Shown here one piece after another: positions 47,071 to 58,237 of a stretch of DNA of 64,000 bases. Below the pieces are notes generated by a model. That model was not told the DNA's origin. It made no database searches and saw only the letters and a program-made list of their open reading frames with translations. Position 1 is the first letter of the stretch; the number at the start of each line of letters is the position of its first letter. This stretch comes from Physcomitrium patens. Taxonomy: Eukaryota; Streptophyta; Bryopsida; Funariales; Funariaceae. A program made the position numbers and the translations under genes. The stretch spans positions 3,781,362 through 3,845,361 of the forward strand of contig NC_037261.1 in NCBI RefSeq assembly GCF_000002425.4, given 5' to 3'.

Positions 47071-50000
47071 TTATCTTGATTTTGATGGATGTCGTCAATG
47101 AAAAGCTTCCACCGCCTTTGCTGCATTTGCAAGATTTTTTATTGGCTCCCATGTGCATTCACTAATATCATATCCGCGTCAATGGATAAGATATTCTAAT
47201 TTATTTCGATGCCACCTTGAATCTAAGACTTCTTCTACTTCAAATTCTTCATTATTGTCCACTTCTATAGGAGGAGGTGGAGCTTGTCGTCTTTTTCGTA
47301 TGTGCGCTGTCTAGTATGGTTCAAGAAGAGACACGTGGAATACTGGATGGATTTTCATTGACTCTGGTAGATGTAAACGATATGCAACTGGATTGATTTG
47401 TGCAGAAATAGAAAATGGTCCTAGCCTTCGATAGTCCAACTTGTCACTAGGACGAGTGGTCTTGATATTACGACAAAGTAGCCATATCTTATCACCTAAG
47501 ATGAATGATGGTTGTTCCTTTCGATAGACATCCGCATTGACCTTTTGTTGTTCTTGAGCCTCTTTTAACTGCGCCTTCATCGTTGCATGTAGCTCTGATA
47601 AATGAATTGCTAAATCTTTTGCAGCAGGATTATTAACTTTTGAAAAGTCAAAAGTATCAAGTCGTGGATGATAACCGTAATTAGCAAAGAAAGGTGTTTG
47701 TTTTATAGAAGAATGTACCGGGTTATTGTAAGCAAACTCTGCCTATGGCAAAAGAGTTGTCCAAACATCTTGTTGGTAATTAATGGTACATCTTAAATAT
47801 TACTCCAAAACTTGATTAACACGCTCCGTTTGTCCATCAGTTTGAGGATGGAATACCAAAGATAGTTTTATATCCACTTTAAGAATCTTGAAAAGAGTCC
47901 GCCAAAATCTTGATACAAATTGACTTCCCCTATCTGATATAATATCCTTGGATAATCCATGATAGCGATAGATATTGTCAAGAAAGACTTGAGCTGTTTC
48001 TTCACCTGTGATAGATTTTGTACATAATACAAAATGTACCATCTTGGTTAAACGATCTACTATCACGAATATAGAGTCATAAGAACGTGAGATTGGAAGA
48101 TCCGTGATGAAGTCCATAGAAACAGAAGACGATGATTGTTCTAGAATGGATAATGGCTGAAGAAGTCCAAAAGGTCGATGACAAGGAGTTTTCGATCTTG
48201 AGCAAACATCACATGATTGTACAAAGTCTTTAACTACCTTTCACATTTGAAGCCACCAAAAATCCCTAGATATCAGCTACAAAGTCTTATTATATCCAAA
48301 ATGTCCTGCTGCTGGGAAGTCGTGATGAGCTTGAAGAACACGTAAACGTACTTCTCCTTCCGGAACATATAGGCATCCTTCGAAATAGAGTAGATTGTTT
48401 TTGAATTCAAATTTAGAGGAATCATGAGATTTAAAAGAATTATTCTTGATATCATGAACAAGAGGGTCTAAAGACATACTTAACTGGACTTGCTTAAGAA
48501 AAGTTAAATCAACAGTCAATGTTGATTTTATTGCTCGAAGATAAAATTGCTTCGGCTTCAAGAGAATCGTTCTTTGTTGCTCAAAAGCTACATCTCCTTC
48601 TTTTGGTGCAAGATAAGAACGTCTAAACAAGGCATCGCATAAACCTTGTTGTTTTCTTGGCCGATAAGTGTTGATGAAGTCGAATCTTGATAAAGACATG
48701 CTCCAATGAGCTTGGCAATGATTTAATACACGTGTTGACATAAAATATTCGAGGTTCTTGTGATCCATATACATGGTGACTGGACTGGAAGTGCCTTCTA
48801 GATAATGACACCATTCTTGAAAAGAATCCACAATTGCAAGAAGTTCTTTGTCATGGATCTCAAAATTGATTTCTGCTGCTGAGAATTTTCTTGAATGAAA
48901 GGCTACTAGATGAAGTTTGTCATCTGTTCCCATTTGTGATAGAACCGCACCCAGATCAAAGTCCGATGCATCTGTTTCCATATAGAATTCTTTGAAAAAA
49001 TCAACACAATACAAGATTGGTGCAGAAACAAACGCTGTCTTCAAAGATTCAAAAGCAACTTCCGTTTCTTGATTCCATTGGAGTTTGTCTTTACAAGTCA
49101 AACGTGTAAGTGGAGCTGCAACTCGAGAGAAGTCTTTGATGAAGATCCGATATTAGTTGGCAAATCCCAAAAAACATTGGACATCTCTTACCATTTTTGG
49201 GATCTTCCAGTCTATAATAGTTTGAACTTTCTTAGGATCCATCATAAGTCCATCATTTGAAATGATGTAACCTAAGAAATCGACTTGAGTAGTGTAGAAT
49301 ACACACTTTTCTATCTTGGCATAGAATCCTACATCTCTTAATTTTTGTAACACACGACGAACATGAAGTTCATGTTCTTCTGAATTCTTAGAATAGATCA
49401 AGATGTCGTCTAGATAACAGACTACAAAATCGTCCAAAAACTCTCCAAAAATATCATTCATTAGATGTTGAAAAGCTGTTGGTGCATTTGTAACTCCAAA
49501 AGGCATGACGTTGTATTCAAAATATTCATACCTAGTTCGAAACGCAGTCTTTCATTCATCTCCTTCTTTGATGCGTACTAGATTGTATGCTCTCCGAAGA
49601 TCTATTTTTGTATAGATCTTAGCTTGATTCAGCTGATCAAGAAGTCCAAATATTAAAGGTAGTGGATACCTATTCTTAATGGTAATCTTATTGAGTCCTC
49701 GATAATCAACACACATCTGCAATGATCTATCTTTTTTCTTCACAAATCGACTTGGAGCTCCTACCGGAGATTTAGAATGGTGTATGAAATTCTTGGCTAG
49801 ATTTTCTTCAATATACTCCTTGAGTTCAGCCAACTCATTTTGTGATAAACTGTAGATTGGTCCGAATGGCGGTTGTGCTCCTTCTTGAAGGTCAATTGAG
49901 CAATCATAGGGAGGATGTTCTGGGAGTGTATCCGCATTCTTTTTTTCAAATACATCTTAAAATTCTTGATATTGGCTTAGAATGCCACTTGAAGTCTTTT

Positions 50001-50694
50001 CACCAGTAGAAACAGGTGTTGCATAAATAATATATGGTGATTCTTTCATAGCAGCATGCAAGAAAGCTTTTGCACCTATAAATACAGGTTTAATTGAACT
50101 GAATTTACGACTCTCTACTTGATTAACTACACTGTTAGTTATACTTTTAGAGAAAGTAAGAGTTCAAGAAATCCAATCTATTTGAGGGTTGTATTTTTTT
50201 AACCACGATAAACCTAAAATGACTAGATTAGAGGGAGATTTAATGATATTAAATACTACAAAACTTTTATGACCATTGATTATTACTTCTATAGGAAGGA
50301 TTTCATAAGTAATATCTCTAGAAGACAATGGACGACCATCCATGACTTCTAAATGAACAGGTTTAGTTTTCTTTACTAAAGATATGATATGTCTTTTAGT
50401 AAATTCTTCATCTAAAAAACATGCTGAGGCTCCTGAATCTAACAAGGCAGAGACTTTGTAATGTTTAGGTCCTAAAATAATATTTAATGTAAAACAAGGA
50501 GAGGGCTTTGAGGAGAAAATATGACCTTTAGTAGATGTTGTGCAAGGTTCCAGCCGCACGGTCCCTATTGTAGCTGGACAAACTTGTTTTTTGACATATT
50601 GTCTTCTTTCACAGCCATACTCCTCATTTTGTGATTGCGTCATTTTTTTGGACAATGTTGAGCAGTGTGCTTTGGTTCTCCACAATATAAACAT
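47071..50694 (-). pseudogene. Element B Pol: protease, RT, RNase H, integrase, chromodomain
   Basis: One frame runs 3.6 kb with stops but no indel. In order: protease LLDSGASACFLDEEF (about 50435); RT with PFGVTNAPTAFQHLMN (about 49500) and catalytic YLDD (about 49410); RNase H METDASDFDLGAVLSQ (about 48975); integrase zinc finger HHDFPAAGHFG ... CDVC; integrase core MDFITDLP, SDRGSQF, QTDGQTERVNQ (48117-47800); a tail with YRRLGPFSI; and a chromodomain ([18 protein letters not shown] ... CTWEP, about 47243-47130). The chromodomain would steer integration to marked chromatin. Most nonsense codons look like Trp, Gln or Arg codons altered by C-to-T or G-to-A. Final stop TAA at 47071. Confidence 0.9.
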
Positions 50695-51572
50695 AATCCT
50701 TCTTAGCGACGACGAGTCTTTTCTTGCTTAGTAAGAGGTTTGAAACATACTGCATCAATTTGCATATCTTCTACTTCCGAATGTATGTGTTGAAGAGGTG
50801 TTGGTGTTGACATTGAATTATAGTAACGTTGAGGTCCACTTGTACGATTCTCAGATCGGAATTCAAAAAGGCAATTGTCGCACTTCACAGCAAAGTCAAT
50901 TGCTTGACTCAATGTTTGAGGATCAGGTAAGTTGAGCATTAATTTTTTTACCTCATATTGTAATCCGTAGAGAAATTGACTAATAAGTGCAGCATCATCC
51001 CACTTGATATCAGTTGCAAGTTGTCAAAATTGTGAAGCGTATAACGTTGCTGATCGATTGCCTTGTCGTAAAATACGGATCTTATTGGTTGCAATACAAA
51101 TTACATCATGTTTTCCATACATGGATCAAAACTCCACCAAAAAAGCCTCTAGATTATCCAATATTGGATCTTGTCATTCAAGAAAAGTTGAAAACCATGA
51201 AAGTGCTGAACCTGAAAGAAGCGTACTAATGAATCTAATTTGAGATCTTGGAGTTGGATAGCTTTGGGGGTGAAGTTCAATCACAAGTTGCACTTGATTG
51301 ATAAATCCTCAAAATTTGGATCTAGTGCCATCAAACTTCTCGGGTAGGATAATTCTTGGTTCTCTAATATTTGAAGGGCGTTCCACCATAGGAGAAAGGA
51401 CATGGTTTGGTGCAGATGTTGAAGCAGCTCCAACCATTTCTATATCTTCACTTCCAGCCAATCTTGTTGCTCCTTGTGGTCGTAAATTGAGTTGATGCAT
51501 CGCAAGCATTAACTCCCTCAATTGCTCTTGCATTTGTGCCATTGCACTCTTCATTTCAACAAGTTCTTCCAT
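50640..51572 (-). pseudogene. Element B Gag
   Basis: About 310 codons from ATG at 51572 to TGA at 50640, all one frame. It contains an N-terminal coiled-coil-like stretch (EELVEMKSAMAQMQEQLREL), capsid motifs such as LSGSALSWFSTFLE and FLYGLQYEVKKLM, and the zinc knuckle CLYCGEPKHTAQHC at about 50680-50650. Five internal stops fit CGA-to-TGA, TGG-to-TGA or CAA-to-TAA changes. Gag ends right at an A7 run and pol continues in the -1 frame. Confidence 0.85.
50643..50649 (-). promoter_or_regulatory. Candidate -1 ribosomal frameshift site between gag and pol of element B
   Basis: On the minus strand the gag codons CCA AAA AAA TGA form the slippery heptamer A AAA AAA directly before the gag stop. 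A -1 slip gives ATG ACG CAA, which is the frame used by all of pol. No strong downstream hairpin was seen by eye; a weak GTGC/GCAC pairing lies about 80 nt on. Confidence 0.6.
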
Positions 51573-51752
51573 GATTACACTTAGAAGAGAGAAGATGTCT
51601 AATATCGCTCAAGACAAATAAAAGAGAGGACTTGAGAACAAAGAAAATACTAAGGACAATATGAGTTTAAAAGAGGGTAATCTGTAACTTCTAATATGCT
51701 TATATCTTATCAAGAAAAAAGGATAATCCACTCTTAATCAAGATAAGACAAA

Positions 51753-51766
51753 GCTCTGATATTATA
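51753..51766 (-). promoter_or_regulatory. Element B primer binding site
   Basis: On the minus strand TAATATCAGAGC, close to the TGGTATCAGAGC that pairs with plant initiator methionine tRNA, lies about 20 nt past the 5' LTR. Confidence 0.6.
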
Positions 51767-51784
51767 GGTGTACTCTTATCAATC

Positions 51785-52345
51785 TGTCAAGGACAAGAAC
51801 TCGATGAAAAAATAATTCAGATAAGTGAGCCTTCACTCAAAGAAAGGTAACAAAATATAAATAAATAAGTATGTATATTGAAAGAAAAACTGGAATGGCT
51901 ATTGCCAAAAGACAAGAAAATTAGAGACCCTTGAAACTAGACTGGAAGCAAGAAAGGAGTTGACAAGAGTGAAGAAGCCTTCACTCTTGTCTCTATATAT
52001 ACTATCTAACAAGGGGCTACGTGAGGACGTTCTATAGGACCTCTAATATGTGTTGACTTTGTAGAACACATGCCTTGACTTACAACGCAAGTTTTTCTAT
52101 GTGCGGGCCACATAGTTAGCTTGATCTTCAAGCTAACAACATGTGTGGCACATGGCCAACTTGTTGACTACGTTTTTAATCCAAAAAGTCAATTAAAGAT
52201 ACCTATGAAGTCAAAGCAGTGTCTATGAAGCTTCTAGGAAGCTTCCATATTAAATACTATAGAATTAACTTACTTTTATCTACTTTTACTTACTTCTACC
52301 TATTTGTATATGTAATTACTAGCTTACATGATTATGTCCGTGACA
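51785..52345 (-). repeat. Element B 5' LTR, intact
   Basis: 561 bp, beginning TGTCAAGG and ending CCGTGACA on the plus strand. It preserves the empty ACGT site into which element A inserted in the other LTR. Confidence 0.94.
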
Positions 52346-54630
52346 ATACCTATTATAAAAGAAGATTTAGAAAAAATAGCCTTTAATATGTGCTATGGAC
52401 AATTTGAATGGCTTGTTTTATTTTCTGATCTCATCAATGCTCCAATCTCTTTCAAAAGTCACATGAATAAATTGTTTTGGAATTTTTTTGATAAATATGT
52501 AGTTTTCTTTATCAATTATATCCTAGTTTATAATAAGACCAATGAAGAGTATGAGCAACATCTACAAAAAATATTGTGTTGGCTTCAAGATAGTCACTTT
52601 GATTGCAAGCAATGAAAGTATAAACTTTTAAAGTTAAAAGTCACTTTTTTGGAGCATGTTGTATCTTCCAAAGGTATGTACATGGGATAAGTTAAGGAAA
52701 AAGTAGTGGAGGATTGGCCAACTTTCAAGGATGCTTTTGAAGTCTATTCATTTTTAGGCCTTGCTGGATATTATTGCTATTTTGTTCAACAATTTATATA
52801 CATTACTACTTCACCAATATGTCTATTGGAAAAGGGTGCTTGATTTGAATGGAAAATAGAAGAAAAAAGGGCCTTTGATAAGTTGAAGGATGCACTCATT
52901 ATTACTCCAATATTATAATTTTATGATTTTAACCTTGTTCATTTGACATTGATGCTTTTGACTTTGCTATTAGTATGGTCTTTTAATAAGACTTTAGCCT
53001 TCAACCTATGGTATATAAATCACACAAGCACAAAAAAGCAAAACATAATTACTCTACACGTAATTAAGAGCAACTAGCAACTATACTTGTAAGAAAGTTT
53101 AGCAATACTATTTGTTGGAAAAATTAGTGATTGTTTGAACTGACCATCAACCTTTGTTATATGATTTATATCTAAAAAATATAAAATCAAAACATCTTTG
53201 TTGAGAAGAATAATTACAACTCTCCAATATTTAGGTTGAATATAAGCAAGAGCAACAATACACCATACTAAATACTTTATTGCACAAAGCAGAATTGAAG
53301 CCCAAATTAGAGGATAAAGCATAAGTCACTAATGTTAGTAGTATCATTTCAAATCTAACCAAGAAAGTAAAATAGAAGGAAGCTATGCATTAGAATGCTC
53401 ATTTCAAGATGATTACTGATCGGTTGAAGATAGACAATGTGCAATATCAAAATTATTATCTTAATGATGGCTTGCTCTATTTCAAGAAGTAGATTTATGT
53501 ACGTGATGATGCTATATTTTGGACGCACATATTTTAAGAGAGACATGACATTTTAATATTTGGATATTTATGGCGTGAGAAGATCCTAGAACAAATCTCA
53601 AGGACATTATTTTGGATAGGTTTAGATCATGATGTTTGAGCTTTTGTATGCTCTTAAGAATCATGCCAATGTAACAAAATATGCAACATAATATCTCTTA
53701 GACTATTGCAGCCAATTCCACTACCTATGATATATTATGAGCAGGTGATTATAAATCTCATTACATATTTATTACGAATGTTTTACAAGCAGACTGCAAT
53801 TGTTGTCTTTATAGACCAATTCTTAAAGCTACTTTACTTGGTTGTAGTACGCTCTAATATTAATCCCTCAACATTTATATGGATCTTCTTTAATACTATC
53901 TTTTCTAACCATGGATTATTTCATGTCATTGTTTGAGATCGAGATCCATACTTCACAAGAAGTTTCTAATAAGCTTTGTTCAAACTATTGGGCTTATGAC
54001 TTGTCATATCTATAGCCTTCTATTCTCAAATAGATGGATAATTAGAGCATGTAAATGAGACCTTAAAAGATATATTAGAGGCATTTGTGATAGTTTAACA
54101 TAATGACTTGGATGAATATTTAATGCCTTTAGAATTTTCTTATAATATTCAAGCAAATATCAGTTATTCATTATTCTTCTTCAATACTTATTTATATCCA
54201 ATTATGCTAGTAGCTCTTTATCATCCCATTGACATCAAAAAACTAAAAATAGAAGAGTTTATATAAAAGCTTATAATAACCATACATGATGCATGACACT
54301 GCCTCTTTATCACATAGAATTGTTAGAATTAATATGCGGATAATTGCCACCAATATAAGATCTTTTAGAAGGATGACTAGGTATTATATTCCAATGCCAA
54401 ATTTCTACTTGCTATATCAATTCAAATTTGTAAGTTGAAACCTCAATGGCTTGGATCTTTTCACATTTTTGTAGTAATTTTTGATATTGTATATTACCTC
54501 AAGCTTCCACCACATATTTGGGTCCATCCAATCTTCCAAGTTTTAGAATTCAAGGAGTTTCATACTAAGCCAAGGCACTTTTTAAATCAACATCAATCAC
54601 TACTACTACCACCAATTATGATTGATGACT
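52346..54630 (+). pseudogene. Element C RT (right part), RNase H and integrase remnants
   Basis: RT resumes with IPIIKED and YGQFEWLVL, then a decayed catalytic loop (FINY where YVDD is expected) at about 52500. RNase H-like sequence follows at 52700-53200 (FLGLAGYY). Integrase pieces lie at 53220-54300 (QEQQYTI, HDILIFGYLW, then VVVFIDQFLKL near 53800). A tail with LPPHIWVHPIFQVLEFK lies at about 54500. Stops and shifts are frequent. The same segment recurs at 63060-64000. Confidence 0.8.
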
Positions 54631-55314
54631 AACAAGAGTAAGAAGTGGATAATATTTTGAAGCATTGCTACCTTTGCTATAGTAATGGATGTCCACAATT
54701 TCAATACAAAGTCTTCTAGAAAGGCTATTCTATCCAAGATACAATGTAAGAACTTGTACAAAACCTCAGCAATTTTCAAGAATTAATTTGGAAATACCAT
54801 TGGAAGCAAGACGAAGACTTTTCACATTAATGGAGGAGGATTAACAAAAACGAGATATAGATAAGGTATTTGTATTATTGACATATAGAGATTGGTTGTT
54901 AGAGCCATATTTGAAAAGTTTTTAGAATTGTGACTAAATTGGTGGTTTATGTAGAATCCACCATAAAATATTTTAGATAAGGCTTAGAATAATTATTTAG
55001 GCAGAATCCACTATTAGGAGCATACTAGAAAGTTCCAAGATAATTGAACAAAGTATAAATAAGACTGACTTGAGACATTTGGATATCTAGTCAAATATGA
55101 CTTTGGTATTTTTTTTTTAATAAAGTTTGATTTTATAATTTTTTATTCAATTCCATTCTATTTTTTTTTCTTCTATTCTACCTTTTATTTTCTATTTTGT
55201 TTTTTTTTTATTCAATTTTTTTTTGATCTACACTATCCTATACTATAATGGGATTTATATTACTATAGATTAGAAGGATCTTAGATCTTAGAGATAATCT
55301 AGTTCTATTTTACA

Positions 55315-58192
55315 TCCAATTTTAAGTATGTTAAGATACCACTACTAAAAAAATATAAAAAATATACATGTCATGCTTGTGGTCAAATAGGGCATCACTC
55401 AAATAGCAAAAATATACTTGTAATCAATATCAACAAAATCAAGCATTGCTACTTATGATCAATATTAGTAGCATGAGCAACACAAACAACAATCATATTG
55501 ATGTAATTATTGATATTTCTATAGTTGGTATTTATAATTTTAGTACTTTAATTTTTTCTTTACACGATGGCTATACCTGATTACAAATTTATCACAAGAT
55601 AGTCAATTACTTGGAAAAAAATTGCCAAATATGTAATATAATATGAAGTAGTGACAAAAACATATAAGCAATGATATTACAAATCAACTAGTACATCTCA
55701 CTAATATTTTTCTTTTAAAATTTTGGATGCCAAAATATGGTCACAACCATTGGTTATATTTGATGGAAGTATATACTTTGTCAATATATCAATCACATAT
55801 ATTCTTGATATTTATTCTACTCAAGAGCCAATGACAATTATCTTTGATTCTACAGCCTCATATTTTCAAGCGACATCCTTGAGCTATGAATATATATTGC
55901 CATCTCTTTACTTTGGTCCATTTTGTTGTATTAAAGGTAGCATGCAAATAATCCAATGGAATAAATTGTTTGAATAATATCAAAATGCATGGCCTTAGGC
56001 ATGTAATAATAGTAACAAAGATAATGCTGAGATAATAAATTTAACTATTAACAAATAGTATTGTGGTTGCATATTGAGATTTGTAAAAGAACAATTTTTG
56101 ATAGAGCCAAGCATTGAATGTGTAGGGCAAGGTATTTGTGGTAGTAGACAAAAGTATCTATGGCAGTAGTCAAAAGTATTTGTGATAATAATCAAATCAT
56201 CTTTGGTATTAATTGTGCCCTTTTAAAAATATTTACTAATATACTTATTTCATGAATAAAGCAAGTAGTGCAAGCATTTTATTTCTTTATTTTTATTCTT
56301 ATTAATGTAATCAAATATCTACAACTATCAAAAAAGATGTAAAAGAATTTTCTTATTTTATATTAAACTCACATTACTTTCTTCCAAAAAGAATCTAAAA
56401 TCTCATGGTAGTTTTTAAATTATAAATCACTTGTTGAAAAAGAAATAAAATTACTTTGAATCTCTTTCTGTGATTACTTTGTGGTTTTATAAAAATAGAA
56501 AATAGACTTCTAAAGTCATCACAAATCCATAGCAAGTTCTATTGATTTCAAATATATGAAAATAAAAATTAATTCTATAATTCAAAGTATTGTAAATATC
56601 ATAACAAAAAAAATCCTAAAATATCATTTTTCATGAAGAAAAAATATTCAATGACTAAATAACACATCAACCAACCAATATTATTGATGAAGATTTTGAC
56701 TTTAATAATTTTATTGACGTATCTTCCAAATCCTATTAAAAATTAAAATTTCAAAATTGATATTGAGTTTTGAAAGATGGTAATCTGCCTAATAGGTCCT
56801 TGATTAGTACCAAACTATTATTTATTTGTAATAAATAAATTGAGTATTTTCCACCATTGAAAAAATCCACCTAATAACTAAAGGTTTTAGTCTATAAAAA
56901 GGTCTAAAAATGGTATAATTTCTTCTTCTATATTTGAAACTACCTATAGAAATATTTAACATTTTATACCTAATAATTATAATAATACTTATACATGCTC
57001 TATTAAGTAATTAAAGGATAAGTTCGACTAATAAGACTGAATGGTTTTTATGTGGTTAACAAGATTTGGCATATAAAAATGAAAATTGATTGGCAATATA
57101 ACACAATTATCTAATTAATTTTTAATTCATATCTTCAGTTGTTAAATAATTGAGTCCATAATCTTATTCTTTACAAATCAACACACCTTTTGTAAAAGCA
57201 TGCTTAGCAAAGAGGATAAAAAATTATAATATTAACCATGCTAGGTGCTTATTTGTAAATTCCAACAATATGCCTAAGTTCTAAATCCAAAAGCTTAAAA
57301 TCTTAATCTTCAAATAATTGAGTTCAACATTTCTTCTTTTATCATTTTTTTTTTATTTACAAACATAACCATCCCTCAAACAAAATGGCAAAACGGTGAA
57401 GATTTTTGAACTCAAATAAGTGGGACATTTTTTTGGCTTAGGCTCAATTTCATATCAGGTGCAAAATTTCAGAATTGTAATGTGAATTAAATTTGGTGAA
57501 GTAAAATTACAATGGAATTTTTTCTCTACATTGGTTTTAGATGATTAAGAAGATGCCTTATAAGTCCATTGCCAAGTAATTCAAGTTGAAAGCATTTACT
57601 AAGGTAGTTAACTACAATCATATTATGACTACCAAGGACTGCTATTTCTAAGTTCTTCTGGATTATTGCTATATTTTTGTCTAAAAATTATATTTTTAAA
57701 TATTGGTCAAATTTGTTTTGTAATTTATGGCATTTTTTTTTTAATTTATTTAACTTTATTTTTCAGCCTTAAAGTTTTTATTACTTTTCTATAAGAACTT
57801 AGTCTTGATATTTTATTTATTATTGATGTTATTATTGTATTTTTTTTAAATATACATTTTGATTCTTTATCACAAATGTCATTCTATTTATTTCTATATA
57901 TTACAAATATACTTGTTATTGGTTGATTGACTTATTTTATTACATTTTTTTTTCATAGTCTATTGTCATTGTGATTGTCTTTATGATGATGATGATATTT
58001 ATTTGTTTGTTCGAAAGAACTTAGCTTCTAAATACAAGTTTTTTCCTTCTCTCTTTACTTGCCTATTTTTTAGAATTGTATTCACTCATTGATACATAGA
58101 TTTAGGTGGATTTGAAGGAGATGGGATAGTACATCCATGTTTTCAACTAAAAATTCATATAGTGTCGTATTATGGTTTGGCTATTATGTGAA

Positions 58193-58237
<45 letters not shown>

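Larger units (their letters stand above)
37236..52345 (-). mobile_element. Ty3/gypsy chromovirus B (Tcn1-like), split by element A
   Basis: Complete element bounded by 561 bp LTRs that begin TGTCA and end TGACA, and flanked by identical 5 bp target duplications ATACC (37231-37235 and 52346-52350). The left LTR is cut by element A into 37236-37624 and 46341-46512. The LTRs differ at roughly 20 positions by eye, about 3-4%. The minus-strand internal region has an initiator-tRNA-type primer site, gag with a zinc knuckle, and pol in protease-RT-RNase H-integrase-chromodomain order. The chromodomain and domain order mark a chromovirus; Tcn1-like chromoviruses are known in mosses. Nonsense codons make it inactive, but gag and pol each keep one frame throughout. 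Confidence 0.93.
34000..55314 (+). mobile_element. Ty3/gypsy element C, old and decayed host of the nested insertions
   Basis: LTR ends are recognisable as shared sequence: 34000-34104 and 55210-55314 both contain TTAGATCTTAGAGATAATCT. A primer-binding-site-like ATATCAGAGC follows the left one. Remnants in order are gag (34290-35110), protease (about 35320-35470), RT (37084-37235, then 52346-52960), RNase H and integrase (about 52960-54630). The element is broken by repeat R1 at about 35470-36600 and by element B at 37236-52345. All reading frames carry many stops. It is the oldest layer of the nest. Confidence 0.8.
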
